Positions 37,280-46,600 of a stretch of DNA of 64,000 nucleotides are shown piece by piece. The notes under the pieces were generated by a model. It saw nothing but the letters and a program-made list of their open reading frames with translations, did no database searches and was not told the origin of the DNA. This DNA comes from Flavobacteriales bacterium (lineage in GTDB: Bacteria; Bacteroidota; Bacteroidia; Flavobacteriales_F; PHOS-HE28), in assembly GCA_016705545.1 (NCBI GenBank), contig JADIYA010000001.1:1-64000 (forward strand), written 5' to 3'. Within the stretch, counting starts at the first letter, position 1. Each line of letters begins with the position of its first letter. A program made the position numbers and the translations under genes.

Positions 37280-37825
37280 GTGCCCGAAGACAAGCGCAGC
37301 GCATTCATGCAGGCATACCAGCCCTGCCACGAGCCTTTCGTGCGGTATTGCTCTGCACTGGCCCATGGCAAGATGGACGCCCAGGACCTGGTGCAGGACG
37401 TGCTGCTCAGCGCGTTCCAGCGTTTCGAGGCCATCAGGAAGAAGGACGAACTGCTCCATTACCTGATACGGGCAGCGAAGAACCGCGCAGCCAGTGCTTG
37501 GCGCACGAACAAGCGGAGCGCCGACCTCTGCGAGAAACAGGCGGCGCGCTTGCAAGCCCGCGGCGCCACGGCAGAGATGCTCCTCGATGTCGAGATCCTC
37601 TACGCAACGCTCGAGCGCCTGCCGACCGACCAGCGCGACGCGCTCTTGCTCTTCGAGGTGAGCGGATTGTCCATGGCGGAGATCGCTGCGATCCAGGGCA
37701 CCAACGAGAATGCAATGAAGACCCGCGTGAGCCGAGCACGTGCATCTGTCCGCGAATTGCTCGGTAGCCCGGTGCTGCAAAGGCCGAATGCTGCGCTCAA
37801 CGCATTCAAGACCCTGATGCTATGA
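37280..37825 (+). CDS. ECF (sigma-70 family) RNA polymerase sigma factor
   Basis: A 181-aa protein starting GTG 37280. Region 2 (DAQDLVQDVLLSAFQRFEAI, about 34-53) recognises -10 DNA and binds RNAP. Region 4 (LPTDQRDALLLFEVSGLSMAEIAAIQ and NAMKTRVSRARASVREL, about 116-162) is the -35-reading HTH. Its stop overlaps the start of the membrane GIN-domain gene by 4 bp, the usual place of an anti-sigma factor, so the two are probably co-expressed and may interact. Confidence 0.9.
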   Translation: MPEDKRSAFMQAYQPCHEPFVRYCSALAHGKMDAQDLVQDVLLSAFQRFEAIRKKDELLHYLIRAAKNRAASAWRTNKRSADLCEKQAARLQARGATAEMLLDVEILYATLERLPTDQRDALLLFEVSGLSMAEIAAIQGTNENAMKTRVSRARASVRELLGSPVLQRPNAALNAFKTLML

Positions 37826-39027
37826 AAGGCCCGAACGAAGAGACGCCCGTTCTGAAGCCGTTGCGCGAGCTGCCGGCAGAACTCACCTTGGATCAGGTGG
37901 GGCTCATGGTGATTGCCTTTCCCCTCGCAGGCGCGGGGGCTGCCTGGCTCGCTTGGTGCAAACTCCACATCAACCCCATAGCCATGACAACAACTGGATC
38001 GATCATCCTGGCCGGCGGCCTCTACCTCGCTAATCCAAGCGAACCGACAATGCCCAGAGCCGAGACGGCGGCGATTGAAGTTGGCCCTACGGAGTTTCCG
38101 ATGCCTGAGCTGAAATCGGAGGAGGCATCGGCGGTCGTGCTCGACCTGCCTGAAGTCAAAGAGCCTCCCGCAAATCCGCCCGAGCCGAGCAATGGAGCGG
38201 TTTCGCCCATTGCCGCAAGGCCTCCAGCAGCGGCACCTGAGCGGCCATCCGAACCGATGAACAGCGGAATCGTGCTTCTGGCAAGTCTTTCGAGCGTGCC
38301 CAATGAGGGTCCTCCGGCCGTTGTGCTCACCATCGACCGGAATAACCGCAGCTTCGACCTGAAGGGATTCACCGGAGTGCAGCTCGCGACCAGCATCGAT
38401 GTAGCGGTCTCCGAAGGCGAATTCTCCGTGACTGCCGCGGGCGATGAGCAAGCGCTGGAGAGATTGCGGATCACCGTCGAGAAGGGATTGCTCCGGATCG
38501 ACAAGGACAACGAGCATTGGCGCACCCAGAATTGCGAAGGTTCGGTGAGCGTCTCGGTCCGCATGCCGGTGATCGATCGGTTCGAGGTCCTCGGATCCGG
38601 GAACCTGGCGGTCGGTGAATTCAAACGGGCCGAAGACCTTTCACTGGGGCTGGCCGGCTCGGGCGACATGATTGTGGCAGCGGTGGGCGAAGCCCGAACA
38701 CTGCGCCTGAACATCGAAGGTTCCGGCGACATTCTAGTGGGAGAAGCGAAGGTGTCCGGCGCCACCACCATCCGCATAGCCGGCAGCGGTGATGTGCGCG
38801 TGGCCGGACAATCGGGGAGCCTCGATATCGGCATATCCGGATCCGGTGATGTCTCAGCAGGCGACCTTGAATCCGGCACTTGCAAAGTGCGGATCGCCGG
38901 TTCGGGCGACGTAATCGTGAATTGCAGCGGCGAAATGGACAGTCGTATCACTGGATCCGGCCAGGTCGTGCAATCCGGGAGCAGCGGCGGCGCCCGGCCA
39001 CGAGGGGTTGGCACCATGAGCTATTAG
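37822..39027 (+). CDS. membrane protein with GIN domain (DUF2807), coupled to sigma factor
   Basis: A 401-aa protein with a short cytosolic start, two hydrophobic segments (about 26-46 and 54-70), a Pro/Glu-rich linker (about 75-150) and a C-terminal GIN/DUF2807 beta-helix from about residue 180 (FDLKGFTGVQLATSIDVAVS, then repeated G-SGD turns such as GSGDMIVA, GSGDILVG, GSGDVRVA, GSGDVSAG, GSGDVIVN). GIN domains are extracytoplasmic right-handed beta structures of unknown binding partner. The 4-bp overlap with the sigma gene and the membrane topology suggest a sensor or anti-sigma role. No classical anti-sigma zinc motif is seen, so this is inference. Confidence 0.8.
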   Translation: MKGPNEETPVLKPLRELPAELTLDQVGLMVIAFPLAGAGAAWLAWCKLHINPIAMTTTGSIILAGGLYLANPSEPTMPRAETAAIEVGPTEFPMPELKSEEASAVVLDLPEVKEPPANPPEPSNGAVSPIAARPPAAAPERPSEPMNSGIVLLASLSSVPNEGPPAVVLTIDRNNRSFDLKGFTGVQLATSIDVAVSEGEFSVTAAGDEQALERLRITVEKGLLRIDKDNEHWRTQNCEGSVSVSVRMPVIDRFEVLGSGNLAVGEFKRAEDLSLGLAGSGDMIVAAVGEARTLRLNIEGSGDILVGEAKVSGATTIRIAGSGDVRVAGQSGSLDIGISGSGDVSAGDLESGTCKVRIAGSGDVIVNCSGEMDSRITGSGQVVQSGSSGGARPRGVGTMSY

Positions 39028-39111
39028 GTCCAATCGGTTCGGCGGCCGCGCTCCCGGAAACGCATCGGATGGGCGCATCGGTGCGAGGGCATGCGCAACT
39101 GGGCGCGCTGC

Positions 39112-39119
39112 TATCTTCG
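39112..39119 (+). promoter_or_regulatory. -7 promoter box before acyl-CoA ligase
   Basis: TATCTTCG, 4 nt before ATG 39124, fits TAnnTTYG. Confidence 0.4.
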
Positions 39120-39123
39120 TCGC

Positions 39124-40872
39124 ATGCCCATCGAACGCCTTTTCGATATCCCGCGCCATCAACTGGTCAACTACCCGAAGGCCGACGCCATTGCGACGAA
39201 AGAGAACGGCCAATGGCGGCCCTACTCCACCCAAGAGCTGATCGACATCAGCGAGCGGCTGGCGCTCGGCCTGATGGCCTTGGGCGTTGCACCCGGGCAT
39301 AAGGTGGCCATCTGCAGCGGCAACCGCAGCGAGTGGGCATTGGTGGATCAGGCCATCCTGCGCATCGGCGCCATCACCGTGCCCATCTACCCCACGAGCA
39401 GCAAGGACGACTACGCGTTCATCCTGAAGCATGCCTCCGTGAACGTGTGCTTCAGCAGCAACAGTGATGTGCATGCGAAGGCAGCCGGTGGAGGTGTCGC
39501 ATCGCATTGCTTCACCTTCGACCGCATCGGTGGCGCGCGGCATTGGAGCGAGGTCCTCGATCTAGGTGATGCCGCGCAAGCAGGAACGCTGCGCGCGTTC
39601 GAGGCAGCCGTAAAGGGCGGCGACCTGGCGACCATCATCTACACCAGTGGAACAACGGGCAAGCCCAAAGGGGTCATGCTCACGCACGCCAACGTGATCA
39701 GCAACCTGCTGGCCAGCATCGAGCGTTTCCCGGTTGACAGCAATGCGCGGTGCATCAGCTTCCTCCCGCTCTCGCACATCTACGAGCGCATGCTCATGTA
39801 CATGTACCTGTACGTCGGAGTGAGCATCTACTTCCAGGAATCGCTCGAGGACCTGGGCGATCGCATCCGCGAAGTGCAGCCCGATGTGTTCACCGCCGTG
39901 CCGCGGCTGCTGGAGAAGATCTTCGACAAGATCATCGCGAAGGGCGAGGCGCTCACCGGGATCAAGCGCAGGCTCTTCTTCTGGGCGCTGGAATTGGGCT
40001 TCAGGTATGATGTGCATGGCCGCAGCTGGTGGTACAACGTGCAGCTCGCCATCGCCCGGAAGCTCATTTTCAGCAAGTGGCAGGCGGCCCTCGGTGGCAA
40101 ATGCCGCGTTGTGGCCAGCGGCAGCGCTGCCTTGCAGGAACGGTTGGCGCGTGTCTTCAACGCGGCTGGCGTGCCCGTGATGGAAGGCTACGGCCTCACC
40201 GAGAGCAGCCCCGTGATCAGCGTGAACGACTTGCGCAACGATGGCCTCCGATTCGGCACGGTGGGTCGGCCGATTTCTGGCGTGGAAGTGCGGATCGCAC
40301 CCGACGGCGAGATCCTGGCGCGAGGTCCCAACATCATGCAGGGCTACTACAATGAGCCCGAGTTGACGAAAGAGGCGCTCGATTCAGACGGTTGGCTTCA
40401 CACCGGGGACATCGGCGAGCTCACCGCCGAGGGCTTCCTCCGCATCACCGACCGCAAGAAGGAGATCTTCAAGACCAGCGGCGGGAAGTACGTGGCCCCG
40501 CAGGTGCTGGAGAACCGCTTGAAGCAATCACGCTTCATCGAGCAGGTCATGGTGATCGGCGAGAACCGGAAGTTCCCCGCCGCGCTGATCGTGCCCGATT
40601 TCGCCTTCTTGAAGGACTACTGCGCATTGAAGGGCATCCCCTTCGAGAGCCGCGAGCAGGTAATCACAGATAAGCGCATCATCGACCGGATCTTCCGGGA
40701 GGTGGAAGCCGCCAATGCCGATTTGGGCAATTGGGAGCGAGTGAAGAAAATTGCTCTGCTTGCGGCTGAATTCACGATTGAGGGCGGCGATCTCACGCCC
40801 TCATTGAAGCTCAAGAGAAAGCCAATCATGGCCAAGAACCAAGCGCTGGTCGAGAGCGTTTACGCGGAATAG
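39124..40872 (+). CDS. long-chain fatty acid-CoA ligase (AMP-forming)
   Basis: A 582-aa ANL-superfamily enzyme starting ATG 39124. AMP-binding P-loop YTSGTTGKPKG (about 173-183), A5 motif EGYGLTESSP, A7 LHTGDIGEL, A8 ITDRKKEIFKTSGGKYVAP and the catalytic Lys in LTPSLKLKRK near the C-terminus. It activates a fatty acid to acyl-AMP and then acyl-CoA, in the FAA1/FadD-like family with the long insertion typical of very-long-chain synthetases. It feeds lipid turnover or beta-oxidation. Single gene; no other fatty-acid genes adjoin it. Confidence 0.93.
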   Translation: MPIERLFDIPRHQLVNYPKADAIATKENGQWRPYSTQELIDISERLALGLMALGVAPGHKVAICSGNRSEWALVDQAILRIGAITVPIYPTSSKDDYAFILKHASVNVCFSSNSDVHAKAAGGGVASHCFTFDRIGGARHWSEVLDLGDAAQAGTLRAFEAAVKGGDLATIIYTSGTTGKPKGVMLTHANVISNLLASIERFPVDSNARCISFLPLSHIYERMLMYMYLYVGVSIYFQESLEDLGDRIREVQPDVFTAVPRLLEKIFDKIIAKGEALTGIKRRLFFWALELGFRYDVHGRSWWYNVQLAIARKLIFSKWQAALGGKCRVVASGSAALQERLARVFNAAGVPVMEGYGLTESSPVISVNDLRNDGLRFGTVGRPISGVEVRIAPDGEILARGPNIMQGYYNEPELTKEALDSDGWLHTGDIGELTAEGFLRITDRKKEIFKTSGGKYVAPQVLENRLKQSRFIEQVMVIGENRKFPAALIVPDFAFLKDYCALKGIPFESREQVITDKRIIDRIFREVEAANADLGNWERVKKIALLAAEFTIEGGDLTPSLKLKRKPIMAKNQALVESVYAE

Positions 40873-40936
40873 GCCCAACAACGTCAAGCAATTGTAACCC
40901 ACTGGTAATCTGAGCGTAGCAGCGCATTCAGCCACC

Positions 40937-40964
40937 TTGGCCCCAGATTCACGTCTTATATTTG
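40937..40964 (+). promoter_or_regulatory. Bacteroidota-type promoter before T9SS gene
   Basis: TTG at 40937-40939, 17 nt, then TATATTTG at 40957-40964: a good match to the -33/-7 pattern (TTTG/TAnnTTTG). The start codon 41014 is about 50 nt downstream. Confidence 0.6.
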
Positions 40965-41013
40965 CCGCGCTCGTTCCATGCACCTCTTTTCATCGCCCCT
41001 ATTGAGGACAACA

Positions 41014-43542
41014 ATGAGCCTTCGGGTTGCATCGTTTCGTGCCTCGTTAGGGTTCATGCTCATCTGTGCATGTGCTGTGGCACAAGGGCAGGCAGCAGGA
41101 GATTACGGCTCCTGGGTGACCGGAGCATGGAACACAGTGTCCACCTGGCGCGTGTATGATGGCGCGAGCTGGGCAACGTCACCGGCGGCCGTTGCGGTCC
41201 CCAATGCCAATAACCGGGTCTGGATTCGGACCGGCACCACCGTTACCGCTGCATTCGGCAGCACCTATCATTGCGCAGAGCTGTTCATCGAACCCACTGG
41301 GCGGCTCTACAACAACAACACCGGCGCAACCAACCTGAGCTATGTGCACGTGTACGGCGTGGCGCCGGCGCACACGGGCCAGATCCTGGTGAACGGCAAC
41401 TTGGGCAATGGCGCCACCTTGGATGGCATCAGCCTGAGCATCGATGGAGCGAACATCACCATGAGCGGTACCGGCGCAGCCAATGCAGCGCGGATACGGA
41501 AGACAATGACCACGCATCCCATCAGCGGCGCAGCGCTCGCCACATCGAACTTCACCATTGGCATGAACGTGAACCTGAGGTTCAGCGCGGGCAGCACCAC
41601 CATGCTGTACAACGGGTGCACTGCGGCAAGCAATTTCCACGTGACCATCAACGCGGGCAGCACTTTGGCGCTGGTAGGTGCCGCTGGCACGGGCAACGTG
41701 AGCATCGATGGGTTGGCAGGCGCTGATGCAGCACAACTTGGTGGTTCGATCACGGTGAACGGCAGCTTGATCGTTCCGGGAATCCTATATGCGACAACGA
41801 ACAACACCCTCGTGGCGAACGAGTGCCGCATCACCATTGGCATGGGGGGGTACGTACGCGCCTCCCAGGTGCACGCGGCTGGTTCTGGGACGGCTTGGCA
41901 CCGGATGTTCGTGAACGCTGGCGCAACACTTGAGATCACCGGTACACCTGTGGCTTGGCCGGCGTACATCGTGAACAACAACCAGTACGCCTTCGACGCT
42001 GCGAGCCTCACGATCTACTCCGGGGCAGGCAGCCAGAATGTTCCCAATGTTGTTGGGGGCTATGGCCACCTGCGCATCACGGGCACTGGTACAAAGAGCA
42101 TCCTCGGCACTCTTTTGATCAAGGGGAACCTCGAAATCCTCAATGCCACAGGCTCTCCGGAGCTGGATGTCACCATATCGAATTTTCAGGTAACTGTCTA
42201 TGGGAATTGGACGAATTATGGGACCATCGGATTCAATCAGCGCACTGGGCTCGTGCTCTTCAGCGGCACAACCAGCACCCAAGTGATCAACACGACCGGT
42301 GGTGAGGACTTCTTCAATTGGCGAATCGCGAAGACCGCAGCGCAGCCCATGGTCCAAATGAATTCTGATGTGCGCGTCGCTCAGGTGCTCAACTTGAATA
42401 CGACAGCCGCGATTCTGGACCTCAATGGCAACATGCTCACCTTGCTGAATGCATCTGTCGGTGCCATCGCTTCGAACAGCACCTTCGGCACTACACGGCA
42501 TATCCGCAGCGAGCGCACCGACAATGCCAGCCGAGTGCGCTGGGCCATCGGCACAACGACCGGTGCGCATCTGGTTCCCTTCGGCACGGCCACGGCCTAC
42601 ATCCCGTTCACCTTCGATCTGCTCAGCGGTGATGCTGGAAGCGTGACGATGGCGACCTACGGCACGCCACCGGATAACATGCCATTGCCCGTGACGCCCA
42701 CGTTGGTCACAGCATTGCCTAGTGGTTATGGATTGTTGCCCGATAACGCAGAAGCAACGGTGGATCGGTTCTGGCATATTGATGTAACCGGCACGCCGAA
42801 CACGCTTCTGACATTCGGGTACATGGCCAGTGAATTGCCGAGCGCACCCTTGGCTGATCCGCTGAGCCTGCGCGCGCAGCGATACAATAGCACGGTACCC
42901 TTCTGGGAGGACCAGTTGGAGTCCGTGGGAGCCGGGTCGTATTTCGCAACGGCCAACAACGTGAGCGCATTCGGCCCGTTCACCCTTACTCACGTCCTGA
43001 GCCCGTTGCCGGTTGAGTTGCTCCGATTCGATGCCATGGCAGACAATAGCTTGGTCCGGCTTGATTGGATCATCGCTTCCGAATTGAACAATGACCATTA
43101 TGAAATTCTTCGAAGCCGGGATGGTGTGGCCTATGAATCCGTGACGACCGTTCCTGGAGCTGGCACAAGCCAATCGCAACTCACGTATCGCGCCTTCGAC
43201 CGTGCCCCGTGGCCTGGCCTGAGCTACTACAAGTTGCGCCAATTCGATACGGATGGCCGTTGGTCTGATAGCCATGCGGTGCCGGTCCGATTCGAAGCCG
43301 ATGGCTTGGCACCAGCGCTTTATCCGAATCCGGTGCGGGAAATGGCCTTCATACAAGGCCTTCCTGCCGGTCGCACCGATTTGCGCATAGTTGACGCGAC
43401 CGGCCGATTGGTGGCTGAGGCACGCAAAGAAGGGGATGGTGACCGGTTCGAATGGCCCCTTGGCGGCCTTCGCGCAGGCGCCTACCAGCTTCAGGTCATT
43501 CAGGGTGAGCGTTCATGGACGCTGCGCCTGCTGCGCGACTGA
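41014..43542 (+). CDS. large T9SS type A sorting-domain protein, G8/autotransporter-like beta-helix
   Basis: An 842-aa protein. ATG 41014 starts the signal peptide (MSLRVASFRASLGFMLICAC, then AVAQGQAAGDYGSW); ATG 40978 is an in-frame alternative. Residues 20-110 (GDYGSWVTGAWNTVSTWRVYD, AELFIEPTGRLYNN) resemble G8-like starts of secreted beta-helix proteins. Long beta-strand repeats rich in G/N/T follow to about residue 670, then a fibronectin-like domain (LPVELLRFDAMADNSLVRLDW, NNDHYEILRSRDGVAYESV) and a type A sorting domain (LYPNPVREMAFIQGLPAGR to ERSWTLRLLRD). It is probably a surface fibre or adhesin; no catalytic motif is recognised. Confidence 0.85.
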   Translation: MSLRVASFRASLGFMLICACAVAQGQAAGDYGSWVTGAWNTVSTWRVYDGASWATSPAAVAVPNANNRVWIRTGTTVTAAFGSTYHCAELFIEPTGRLYNNNTGATNLSYVHVYGVAPAHTGQILVNGNLGNGATLDGISLSIDGANITMSGTGAANAARIRKTMTTHPISGAALATSNFTIGMNVNLRFSAGSTTMLYNGCTAASNFHVTINAGSTLALVGAAGTGNVSIDGLAGADAAQLGGSITVNGSLIVPGILYATTNNTLVANECRITIGMGGYVRASQVHAAGSGTAWHRMFVNAGATLEITGTPVAWPAYIVNNNQYAFDAASLTIYSGAGSQNVPNVVGGYGHLRITGTGTKSILGTLLIKGNLEILNATGSPELDVTISNFQVTVYGNWTNYGTIGFNQRTGLVLFSGTTSTQVINTTGGEDFFNWRIAKTAAQPMVQMNSDVRVAQVLNLNTTAAILDLNGNMLTLLNASVGAIASNSTFGTTRHIRSERTDNASRVRWAIGTTTGAHLVPFGTATAYIPFTFDLLSGDAGSVTMATYGTPPDNMPLPVTPTLVTALPSGYGLLPDNAEATVDRFWHIDVTGTPNTLLTFGYMASELPSAPLADPLSLRAQRYNSTVPFWEDQLESVGAGSYFATANNVSAFGPFTLTHVLSPLPVELLRFDAMADNSLVRLDWIIASELNNDHYEILRSRDGVAYESVTTVPGAGTSQSQLTYRAFDRAPWPGLSYYKLRQFDTDGRWSDSHAVPVRFEADGLAPALYPNPVREMAFIQGLPAGRTDLRIVDATGRLVAEARKEGDGDRFEWPLGGLRAGAYQLQVIQGERSWTLRLLRD

Positions 43543-43670
43543 GGCGAAACGCCGATCTTTTATCAACAAGTTGTGCTCCCCGATTCGCGGTTGAGCGGAT
43601 TCATTGCACCTTCGAATCCCCTTTACCTGCAGTTGACGCTGCATCTTCAATTTCGGCCCCTGAAACCCCA

Positions 43671-46600
43671 ATGACCCTCATGCGACTGTTCAACCCTACA
43701 CCCCATCGGCTTCGCGCTGCATGTGCCCTTGCGGCCTTCGTCATCCTCGGTGCTTCCGCATCCGCGCAGCACAGCTATGCCACGCTGGGCTCACCCTACA
43801 CGCAGGATTTCAGTGCGTTGGGCACCGCTAACATCGCCGTGGCTGGAGGTGACCTCAACCTGCACAGCAGCGCTGTGAACGGCTGGTACTTCGTGGAATC
43901 GAGCGGGAACACCCAGATGGACGCCGGCACCGGTAGCTCGAGCACCGGCAATTCGTTCCATTTCGGCCTGAGCGGCAATACGGAGCGTGCGATCGGCGGC
44001 CTTCAGAGCGGAAGCAACAACCCGACGATCGGATTCTATCTGGTGAACAACACCGGCGCGACCATCACCGATGTGGCCATCGCATACACCGGCGAGACCT
44101 GGCGCATTGGTGCCACGGGCCGCTTCGATCGCATCGATTTCCAGTACAGCACGGATGCCACCAGCCTTTCAACAGGCACATGGAGTGATGTTGATGCACT
44201 GGACTACGCGAATGTTGCAGCCGGAGCCACTGCCAATGGCAGCATGCTGCACAGCGCGGCCATCAGTCACACGATTACAGGGCTTGCGCTTGCGAACGGG
44301 GCCACCTTGTTCATCCGTTGGACCGATTTCAATGCTAGCGGCGCCGACGACGGAATGGGCGTTGATGACTTCAGCCTGACCGGGACCGCAGCGCCTTCCA
44401 TCAGCACCGACCTTACCGGCTTCTCCGGGGCCTTCGGCAACGTGAACACGGGCAGCAGCAGCACCGCGCAGACTTTCCTGGTGAGCGGAAGCAACCTTAC
44501 TGCTGACCTCGAAGTGCTGGCCCCCGTTGGATTCGAGGTATCCCTTGACGGAAGCGATTGGAGCAACAACCCCGTTGCGATCACACCAGCCAGCGGCACC
44601 GTGAGCGCCACCACGATCCATGTGCGCTTCAGCCCTGCTGCAGCCATCGCTTACAGCGCCGATATGACCTGCTCGAGCACCGGCGCAACGAACCAACTGG
44701 TACTAGTGACCGGAACGGGCATTGCGGTCTCTGGTCCGACGCAATTGGCGATCACCAGCATCAACGGCGGCGGCAACGTGATCGAGAACACGGCGTTCCC
44801 CGTTACCGTGCAGTCCCAGGATGCCGGGAATAACCCGCAGAACGTGACGGCTGATACCGACGTGCTCATTTCCCTGGATCAAGGCGCTGGATTGCTCAGC
44901 GGTACATTGACAGGAACGATCCTGGCAGGCACGAATTCCATCGTGATCACTGGATTGCTCTATGATATCGCTGACTTCGGCGTGGTGCTGAATGCCGAAG
45001 TGACTGCGGGCGATGCGCTCACCGACGGCCTCAGCGCTCCGTTCGACGTGCTGGGCGCCGCGCAGGATTTGAGCTTCAGCAACATGCCGCCCAGTGGACT
45101 CACCAATCAGGTGGTCGCCTCGTTCCAGGTGGATGCGCTTCGCGCTGATGCCACAGTGGCCACGGAATTCACAGGATCGGTCACCATCAGCGTGCTGATC
45201 GGGCCCGGGAACATCTCGGGCACGTTAACCCAGAGTGCGGTGAACGGCTCAGCGATCTTCAACGACATCAGCTTCGACGCGCCTGGCACCTACGTGCTCA
45301 CTGCGACTGCAAGCGGATTGAACGACGGCAACAGTCCGGCAATCATCATTACCAACGAGCCGACGCTCACAGAGATCATCCTCCCTCAGTATGCCGTGAA
45401 CGGCAGCACCTCGGGCACACGCCTCCCCTACCTCTGCAGGCTGCAACTGGACAACCTCGTTCCGAACACGACTTATCGCTACGTCGTGGGTGCAAGCACG
45501 AACGCCAGCCTTGGCCTGGCCACATCAGCGGGCAACATGTACGCGATCAATAACAGCGCTGGCGCCTTCGGCCACATCACCGGCCAGACTTCCAGCAAAG
45601 GCGTGAACGCCCCTGTGCTCGACGGCGATGAATTCACCACCAATACGCGCAGCGCAGAGCTCACCACCGATGCCAACGGCAGCTACACGGGTTGGTTCAG
45701 CATGGTGCCCACCGGCAATGCCGTGTTCAACGATGGGAACGACGTGTACTTCTACGTGCAGCTCAACAATGGATTCGGCGGCTTGGCGGTTACAACCGCC
45801 GTTCGCTCCACGAACACGATCCGCATGATCATCCCGACATCGACCGCGCGAGCCGCACGCGGCGAGTCGAGTGCAGGAGCTGAGAACATGGTCTTCCTTT
45901 ACGACAATGAAGCCGGCTCGGGCCGCCCGATCTGGGGCACTTGGGCGGAGAGCGACGGCATCGACCAGACATACACCACGTGGTATGATGCAGGTGTTGA
46001 TGGCCAGGTAGGCCGTTGGGGCGCCTACCTGCCCACCACGCTTCCCGATGGCATCCGCCGGATCGAGCAACGCGATGTGGCAACCGCTGCACTGGTGAAT
46101 TGCCCCGGCCTAAGCAGCAACGGCACATGGTCCGGAGCAGGCAGCACGGTGAACCCGACCTCGGGCACCACGCCCATCGTGTTCAACACCGGCGATGCCA
46201 ACTTCGATGCGCCTACCACTTGGTATGCGGATTCTGAGGGCGATGGCTTGGGCGACCCCAACGACAGCCAGCTCGCCTGCGCCCAGCCCGTCGGTTACGT
46301 CGCGAACAACACGGATCTATGCCCTGCCGTGACCGGCACCGTGGGTTCGCCTTGCGATGATGCGGATAGCGGCACCATCAATGATGTGCTCCAAGGCGAT
46401 TGCTCTTGCCTCGGTCAAACCTTGGATTGTGAAGGCACGCCCAACGGCACAGCATTGCCAGGAACCCCTTGCGATGACAACGACGCTGGCACCGGCAACG
46501 ATACTTGGGACAACCAATGCAACTGCATAGGTGATGTCATTGATTGCTTAGGCGTGCCTGGTGGCGCTGCATTGCCTGGCTCAGGTTGCGACGACCTGGA

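Noticed and set aside
41785..43356. 523-codon minus-strand open frame
   Set aside because: Shadow of the T9SS protein gene, with no signal peptide and no motif.
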